Source of the DNA: Thermoflexus hugenholtzii JAD2
GTDB taxonomy: Bacteria > Chloroflexota > Dehalococcoidia > UBA2979
Length of the DNA stretch: 64,000 bases
Assembly: GCA_945903275.1 (NCBI GenBank)
Contig: CAMDNW010000001.1
Location: 1 to 64,000, forward strand
Reading direction: 5' to 3'
The notes beneath the pieces are model-generated. The model had not been told where the DNA came from. It did not search any database and saw only the letters and a program-made list of their open reading frames with translations. Of this stretch, positions 58,955-64,000 are shown one piece after another; the first letter of the stretch is position 1; each line of letters starts with the position of its first letter. The position numbers were made by a program, and so were the translations under genes.

Positions 58955-61633
58955 GTGACTGCTGTGCCCCCCGTCCGCCCCAAGTACGTGCAGGTCGCGG
59001 TCAACGCGGGCCGTCCGAACTTCATGACCTTCACCTACCGCGTGCCTCCCGGCCGGGCTGTCGAGGCTGGCGAGGTGGTGCATGTCCCTTGGGGCCAGCG
59101 CACACTTCAAGGGCTGGTGACCGAAGGCCCGATGGATCTGTCCGGCTATCGAGGCGACATCCGCGACCTAGAGCCGCCGCTCGCCAACCCGCCGACACTG
59201 ACACCGCAACGCCTCGCGCTCGCTATGTGGGTGGCGGAGTACTACTACTCGCCGCCGTGGGAGGCGGTCGCGTTGCTGCTCCCGCCCGGCGCAGGCGAGT
59301 CGCCTCGCACAGCCATCGTGCGCGGTACGGCACCGCCCGCCGAGGCGCTGTCCGAGCGGCAGGAGGCACTGCTTTCACTGCTCGACGAGACGCCGAGGCT
59401 GGCGGACGACCTACGTGAGGCGGTCGGGGCGCGTGGCTTCGATGCCGCACTCACGGCGCTGATCCGGCGAGGACTGGCGGAGCGGCGTTACTCGCTGGCA
59501 CGACCGCGAGGCCGCGCGCGCACCTCGCAGTCAGTACGGCTGCTCGCCACGCCTGAGCGCGCCCAAGCATACGCGCGCAACATCGAAGGCCGCCGCGCTT
59601 CTCGCCATGCACGCGCGCTGCGTGCGCTGCTGGACGCCGACGGCCCGCTGGCGTTCGACAGCCTCGCGCGGATTGTGCGGGGTGCTCCGGCTGTGGAGAC
59701 ACTGCTTGATGAGCATCTGATCGTGCGCGATGCCGATGACCTTGTACGCCTCGTTATCAGTGCGGACGAGGCGCTGGTGCAGATCCGCGTGCTATCGCGG
59801 TCGCGCGCCGAGCAGGCGGCGGCAACGCTGCTCGAACGGCTCGTGGACGAGGGCGGACATGCGTTGCCGATGGCCGGCTTAGGGCGCGAGATCGGCGATG
59901 GCGCACGCGAGGCGATCGCACGGCTAGAAGGCGAAGGCCTCGTGCGTATCGAGGATGTCCTCGAACGCCGCGACCCGCTGCGCAGCCTGCTGGTCACGCA
60001 CCTCCCGCCGCCTGACCTGATCCTGGAGCAGCGTGAGGCCGCTTCGCGCATCCGCGCCGCCATCGACCGCGCGGACGGCACTGGCCTGCTGCTGCAGGGT
60101 GTCACAGGCAGCGGTAAGACCGAGGTCTACCTTGACGCGCTGCTCCATGCCGTCGAGCAGGGCAAGCGCGGCATCGTGCTGGTGCCGGAGATCGCGCTCA
60201 CGCCGCAGACCGTGCGCCGGTTCGCGGAACGCTTCCCAGGCAAGATCGGCGTGCTGCACTCCGGCCTGACGCCCGGCGAGGCGTTTGACGAGTGGCACGC
60301 GACCGCGGAAGGCCGCTACGACGTGGTGATCGGCTCGCGCTCCGCGATCTTCGCGCCGCAACCGGATCTTGGTCTCATCGTGATCGACGAGGCGCATGAG
60401 TGGACGTACAAGCAGACTGACCCCGCGCCCCGCTATGACGCACGCACGGTCGCGGCACACCTCGCCACGCTGACCGGGGTGGCAGTCGTTTACGGTACCG
60501 CCACGCCCGACGCCGAACGCTGGTACAACGCAGCCGAGGGCCGCCTCGAACGTATCGACCTGCCGCGGCGGTTACGTCCGGTCGCGCAGCCAAGCGGCGG
60601 CACGACGCTGTGGCCGGCCGCCGACCTCCCGCCGGTGGAGGTCGTCGATGTGCGCGGGGAACGCAGCCTGTTCTCGGCGCCGCTGATGCAGGCGCTCGGC
60701 GAGACACTCGACCGCGACGAACAGACGATCCTATTCCTCAACCGCCGCGGCCTCGCAGGCTATCTGCTCTGCCCTGGTGGACACTCACCCGTCTGTCCTT
60801 CGTGCGATGTCGCGATGTCGGTGCATGAAGAACCGAATGGGGCGACTCGGCTGATCTGTCACCAGTGCAATCGCTCGCGTGCGATGACCGAGCGGTGCAG
60901 CGAGTGCGGACGCGCACTCCGTCCAGCGCGCGCCGGTACGCAGCAGGTCGAGCGCGAGGTGCGCACATTGTTCCCGACGGCGAAGGTGCTGCGCTGGGAT
61001 CGTGACACTGCTCGCACTGCTGAGCAGCACGAGGCACTCCTCGGCCAGTTCAGGAGGCACGAGGCAGACGTGCTTGTGGGTACGCAGATGATCGCGAAGG
61101 GTCTCGACTTGCCACTCGTCACGCTCGTCGGCGTTGTGCTCGCGGACTACTCGCTGTGGAGCGGTGGTTTCCGGGCGAAAGAGCAGACGTTCCAGTTGCT
61201 CGCTCAGGTCTCGGGGCGCGCTGGCCGCGCCGAACGTGCGGGGCGGGTGGTGATCCAGACACTCCAGCCGGAGGATCGTGCCATCGCTTCGGCGGCGACG
61301 TACGACGTTGATGGCTTCTTTGAGACGGAACTGCCGTGGCGCAACGAGCACAGATACCCGCCCTTCACGCGCCTCGCCCGCCTTGTGTTCTCTCACCTCC
61401 GCAACGAATACGCGCTTGAGGAGGCTCAGCGTGTGCAGCGCGAACTACACCGAGTGGCTTCGGGCCTGCCGGATGCTGAGGTGCTCGGCCCTACGCCGCC
61501 ACCGATCGCGCGCGTGCGGGGGCGCTACCGCTGGGGGTTGCTCATCCGCGGTGCCGACCCGGTAGCGGTCATCCGGGAGGTCGATCTGCCACCCGGCTGG
61601 GTGGTCGATATCGACCCAATTACGGTCGCCTGA
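58955..61633 (+). CDS. priA: Primosomal helicase PriA
   Basis: 892 residues from GTG 58955. An N-terminal 3'-DNA-binding domain (KYVQVAVNAGRPNFMTFTYR) and a winged-helix region precede the helicase core: GVTGSGKTEVYLDALL (Walker A), VIDEAHEW (DEAH), YGTATPDAERWYN, TQMIAKGLDLPLVTLVG and QVSGRAGRAER. The zinc region (CPGGHSPVCPSCD, CHQCNR, CSECG) has seven of the usual eight cysteines: the second of the first pair is Gly and a His follows. PriA reloads replication at stalled forks. Confidence 0.95.
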   Translation: MTAVPPVRPKYVQVAVNAGRPNFMTFTYRVPPGRAVEAGEVVHVPWGQRTLQGLVTEGPMDLSGYRGDIRDLEPPLANPPTLTPQRLALAMWVAEYYYSPPWEAVALLLPPGAGESPRTAIVRGTAPPAEALSERQEALLSLLDETPRLADDLREAVGARGFDAALTALIRRGLAERRYSLARPRGRARTSQSVRLLATPERAQAYARNIEGRRASRHARALRALLDADGPLAFDSLARIVRGAPAVETLLDEHLIVRDADDLVRLVISADEALVQIRVLSRSRAEQAAATLLERLVDEGGHALPMAGLGREIGDGAREAIARLEGEGLVRIEDVLERRDPLRSLLVTHLPPPDLILEQREAASRIRAAIDRADGTGLLLQGVTGSGKTEVYLDALLHAVEQGKRGIVLVPEIALTPQTVRRFAERFPGKIGVLHSGLTPGEAFDEWHATAEGRYDVVIGSRSAIFAPQPDLGLIVIDEAHEWTYKQTDPAPRYDARTVAAHLATLTGVAVVYGTATPDAERWYNAAEGRLERIDLPRRLRPVAQPSGGTTLWPAADLPPVEVVDVRGERSLFSAPLMQALGETLDRDEQTILFLNRRGLAGYLLCPGGHSPVCPSCDVAMSVHEEPNGATRLICHQCNRSRAMTERCSECGRALRPARAGTQQVEREVRTLFPTAKVLRWDRDTARTAEQHEALLGQFRRHEADVLVGTQMIAKGLDLPLVTLVGVVLADYSLWSGGFRAKEQTFQLLAQVSGRAGRAERAGRVVIQTLQPEDRAIASAATYDVDGFFETELPWRNEHRYPPFTRLARLVFSHLRNEYALEEAQRVQRELHRVASGLPDAEVLGPTPPPIARVRGRYRWGLLIRGADPVAVIREVDLPPGWVVDIDPITVA

Positions 61634-61684
61634 ACCCTGCTGGGGGCGCGGCTGCCTCGCTGAGACGCTGCGCGGGATGCCCCA

Positions 61685-61690
61685 TACAAT
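61685..61690 (+). promoter_or_regulatory. Leaderless-type -10 box of def
   Basis: TACAAT, then six bases, then GTG 61697. No ribosome site is present between them. Confidence 0.6.
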
Positions 61691-61696
61691 CGCTGG

Positions 61697-62257
61697 GTGG
61701 CAGTGCGACCGATCCGCTACCTAGGTGATCCCGTCTTACGCCAGCCCGCGAAGAAGGTGCGGAAGGTGGATGACGCGATCCTCCAGTTGATCGCGGACAT
61801 GATCGAGTCGATGTATGCCGCGCAAGGCGTCGGGCTGGCCGCGCCGCAGATCGGGGTGCCATTGCGTGTCGTGGTGCTCGGGATGCCGGACGAGGATCCG
61901 TTTGCCCTGATCAACCCAGTGGTCATCCGTCGTGAAGGTACGCGGCGGATGCAGGGAGAGGGCTGCCTCTCTGTTCCTGGCTATCGAGGTGCGTTGACGC
62001 GGTCGGAGAAAGTGGTCGTTCGTGCACTCAATGAGCACGGCAAGGAGGTGCGCATTCGCGCGGAGAACAACCTCCTTGCGGAAGCGTTAGAGCATGAAGT
62101 GGATCACATCAACGGCATTCTGTATGTCGACCGCCTAGACAGCACGGACGACCTCATCAAGCTCGACGGCACTGACTGGGCTACCGCGCGGCCGATCGGC
62201 GAGGCTGCCGAGGAACCTGCTGCTGAGGCAGTAGAGGAGGTGGCGCAGCGTGGCTGA
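61697..62257 (+). CDS. def: Peptide deformylase
   Basis: 186 residues. The three metal and catalytic motifs are GVGLAAPQIG, EGCLSVPG and HEVDHINGILYVD (HExxH). It removes the N-formyl group from new proteins. A 25-residue acidic C-terminal tail extends beyond the core. GTG 61697 is the likely start given the TACAAT 6 nt upstream. The 3' end overlaps yajC by eight bases. Confidence 0.96.
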   Translation: MAVRPIRYLGDPVLRQPAKKVRKVDDAILQLIADMIESMYAAQGVGLAAPQIGVPLRVVVLGMPDEDPFALINPVVIRREGTRRMQGEGCLSVPGYRGALTRSEKVVVRALNEHGKEVRIRAENNLLAEALEHEVDHINGILYVDRLDSTDDLIKLDGTDWATARPIGEAAEEPAAEAVEEVAQRG

Positions 62258-62564
62258 GTTCCTGCTGCTCGTCATCCCGGTAGTTGCCGCGTTTTACTTC
62301 ATTCTGGTGCGGCCGGTGGTGGAGCAGCAGAAGCGCCGCCGCCGGGACATCTCGCGGCTGCACGTTGGCGACGAGGTGCTGACGGCAGGTGGGTTCTATG
62401 CAGTGGTGCTCGACATCCAGACCAGCGAAGGTGGCGGTGTGGAGATCACGCTGGAACCGGCCCCGGGTGTGCGCCTGCGCGCGACCGCCGAGGCGATCCT
62501 GAGTATCACCACATCAGAGTCAGATGGGGCCGTCCAGCAGCGTAGGAAGGCCGGGAGCGCCTAA
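62250..62564 (+). CDS. yajC: Preprotein translocase subunit YajC
   Basis: 104 residues. An N-terminal membrane helix (FLLLVIPVVAAFYFILVRP) followed by EQQKRRRRDISRLHVGDEVL and TAGGFYAVV is the YajC pattern. It joins SecDF in the accessory translocase. GTG 62250 has GAGGAGG 8 nt upstream and overlaps the def stop. The stop overlaps the secD start (TAATG). Confidence 0.92.
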   Translation: MAEFLLLVIPVVAAFYFILVRPVVEQQKRRRRDISRLHVGDEVLTAGGFYAVVLDIQTSEGGGVEITLEPAPGVRLRATAEAILSITTSESDGAVQQRRKAGSA

Positions 62565-64000
62565 TGCCGACTCGAAGCCGGTGGATACCGGTGTTGTTGA
62601 TCGTCTTGCTGACGGCGGGTGCGTTCTACGTGATCTGGCCACGGCGGCCTGCCGAGTTCCTGCCTTCGAAACTGTTCGGTGTGCGCATCCCGTGGCCAGC
62701 GGGACAGGGCGTCCAGATCGGCGACTTTGAGCGCCGCTATATGCGTCTCGGCCTCGACCTACAGGGCGGGACGCGACTGCTGCTCGGTGCGTCGCTGCCG
62801 GAAGGCATCGAGGGCAACGTCAATGACGCGATGGACGGCACGGTCAGCGTGCTGCGCCGCCGTGTCGACGCGACCGGTCTGGCCGAGGCCGAAATCACGC
62901 GACAGGGTGCCACGAATATCTCTGTGCAGCTGCCTGGCAAGACCCGGGAGGAAGCACGCTCCTTGCTTGGACGGACGGCCCTGCTCCAGTTCTGCGAGCA
63001 GGCGCCCGGCATCGATCCCGACCTGCGCGTGCCCTGCGATCAGGACGGCCAGTGGGTGCGGGCTGTCGGCAAGATCGAGGGGCAGAGCGTGCCACTCACG
63101 TCGCGTTTCCTCAAGGCAAACGCACAGATCGGCACCGACACGCTTGGTCAGCCGCAAGTGATCTTTGAGTGGCAGGGCGATGGTGTGGAACTGTCTAGGC
63201 AGATCACCGAGCGCCTGGTAGGCAGGCCGCTGGGTATCTTTCTCGACAACGAAGCGCTGACCAAACCGACCGTGCAGAGCGTGATCGAGAGCAGCGGCAT
63301 TATCACCGGCATGACCCTCGACAGCCGTCCAGGCCGCATTGGTGCCCGCGAACTGGTGGTTCAGTTGAACTCGGGGGCATTGCCGGTGCAACTGACCGTG
63401 CTGCAAGAGCAGAACGTCGATGCCACGCTGGGCACCGATGCGGTGCGGGAATCGGTGCTTGCGGGCGAGATCGGTCTGCTCCTCGTGGTGCTGTTTATGG
63501 TGCTGTACTACCGCGTGCCTGGACTGCTCGCCGCGCTGGCGCTGGTTGTGTATGCCGCGCTCTCGCTCGCGGTCTTCAAACTGGTTCCGGTGACTATCAC
63601 GCTCGCAGGGATCGGCGCGTTTGTGCTGTCGGTCGGTATGGCCGTGGACGCGAATATCTTGGTATTCGAGCGCATGAAAGAAGAGATGCGTGACGGGCGC
63701 TCGTACGCCGCCTCGATCGAGGCAGGCTTCGCGCGCGCGTGGTCGTCGATCCGCGACTCTAACGTCGCGACGCTGATCACGACGTTCATCCTGTACATCC
63801 TCGGCGGTGGTATCAGCATCCCGGGCCTTGGTTCCTTTGAGGCGCCGCTGGTGCAGGGGTTCGCGATCACGCTGGGTCTGGGGGTCCTCGTCTCGATGTT
63901 CTCGGCGATCGTGGTGACGCGTTCTTTCCTGCGGCTGCTGGTTGGCACCGGTATCGCGCGTAACGCGGAATGGCTGGGAGCGAACTTGCGTCCGAGTGAA
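62564..64000 (+). CDS. secD: Protein translocase subunit SecD, 3' end outside the window
   Basis: 479 codons, open to the window edge. One N-terminal helix (WIPVLLIVLLTAGAFYVIW), then LGLDLQGGTRLLLGA, the P1 base (VSVLRRRVDATGLAEAEIT, QGATNISVQLPG) and the C-terminal helices with ESVLAGEIGLLLVVLFMVLY, AVDANILVFERMKEEMRDGR and FARAWSSIRDSNVATLITT. SecD pulls secreted proteins outward using the proton gradient. The reading is at or near the expected C-terminus; secF presumably follows. Confidence 0.95.
   Translation, partial: MPTRSRWIPVLLIVLLTAGAFYVIWPRRPAEFLPSKLFGVRIPWPAGQGVQIGDFERRYMRLGLDLQGGTRLLLGASLPEGIEGNVNDAMDGTVSVLRRRVDATGLAEAEITRQGATNISVQLPGKTREEARSLLGRTALLQFCEQAPGIDPDLRVPCDQDGQWVRAVGKIEGQSVPLTSRFLKANAQIGTDTLGQPQVIFEWQGDGVELSRQITERLVGRPLGIFLDNEALTKPTVQSVIESSGIITGMTLDSRPGRIGARELVVQLNSGALPVQLTVLQEQNVDATLGTDAVRESVLAGEIGLLLVVLFMVLYYRVPGLLAALALVVYAALSLAVFKLVPVTITLAGIGAFVLSVGMAVDANILVFERMKEEMRDGRSYAASIEAGFARAWSSIRDSNVATLITTFILYILGGGISIPGLGSFEAPLVQGFAITLGLGVLVSMFSAIVVTRSFLRLLVGTGIARNAEWLGANLRPSE

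Noticed and set aside
1-64000. CRISPR arrays, insertion sequences, phage or integron genes
   Set aside because: No repeat-spacer pattern, terminal inverted repeats, transposase, integrase or phage structural genes were seen in any frame.

Overview
The window is a high-GC bacterial chromosome segment, densely packed, with long runs of co-directional genes that overlap by ATGA, GTGA or TAATG junctions. A Chloroflexota bacterium, probably in or near Dehalococcoidia, fits best. That placement is inference from gene style: a Tat-type lipoprotein, two-domain family III CoA-transferases, DUF35 plus thiolase-like pairs, and DinR-type LexA boxes. No rRNA or other marker here proves it. No phage, insertion sequence, CRISPR array or integron was recognised.

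Layout. (1) 1-25.6 kb is accessory metabolism and transport. It starts with the head of a lipoprotein and holds two paralogous two-domain CoA-transferases (424-2880 and 15141-17594), an MFS permease and an exported protein gene cut by an in-frame TAG. A two-ATPase, two-giant-FtsX-permease export locus follows (5678-14109), with two small anchored OB-like proteins. Then come short-chain and medium-chain oxidoreductases, a nucleotidyltransferase, a pterin-dehydratase-like protein, a minimal HAD protein, a DUF35 plus SCP2-thiolase-like pair, a cyclophilin, a beta-carbonic anhydrase and an EamA transporter. (2) 25.7-33.2 kb starts with tRNA-Asp and carries minus-strand housekeeping genes. These are yggS-proC-yggT, then recA under a LexA-controlled promoter, then rny-ymdB-PHP phosphoesterase-zinc-ribbon membrane protein. 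(3) 33.2-37.5 kb is a decay zone: a frameshifted DUF4349 lipoprotein, a DinB gene with an out-of-frame internal deletion and a small amber-interrupted ORF, beside an intact radical SAM gene and two uncharacterised genes. (4) 37.5-40.6 kb holds the B12-dependent ribonucleotide reductase nrdJ, a possible small ORF and nrdR. (5) 40.8-56.5 kb is a dcw cell-wall/division operon: mraZ-rsmH-ftsL-ftsI-murF-mraY-murD-ftsW-murG-murC-ddl-ftsQ-ftsA-ftsZ. Nearly every junction overlaps; murE and murB are absent. (6) 56.6-64 kb has mog-trmD-rplS, a NUDIX hydrolase, priA, and def-yajC-secD, with secD running off the end.

Regulation visible in the sequence. At least eight genes lacking a Shine-Dalgarno have a TANNNT -10 box exactly 6-8 nt before the start codon, the arrangement expected of leaderless mRNAs. 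recA has two LexA/DinR boxes 32 bp apart, one inside the 17-bp spacer of a near-consensus sigma70 promoter. mraZ is preceded by three 10-bp-spaced TGGG-type repeats, matching an MraZ operator.

The most unusual items are the leaderless-promoter pattern, the export locus whose ATPase carries an AbrB-type DNA-binding tail and whose permeases share a beta-rich extracellular insertion, the CoA-transferases lacking the family's catalytic Asp in all four domains, the long N-terminal extension of FtsZ, and the cluster of decayed genes at 33-37.5 kb.
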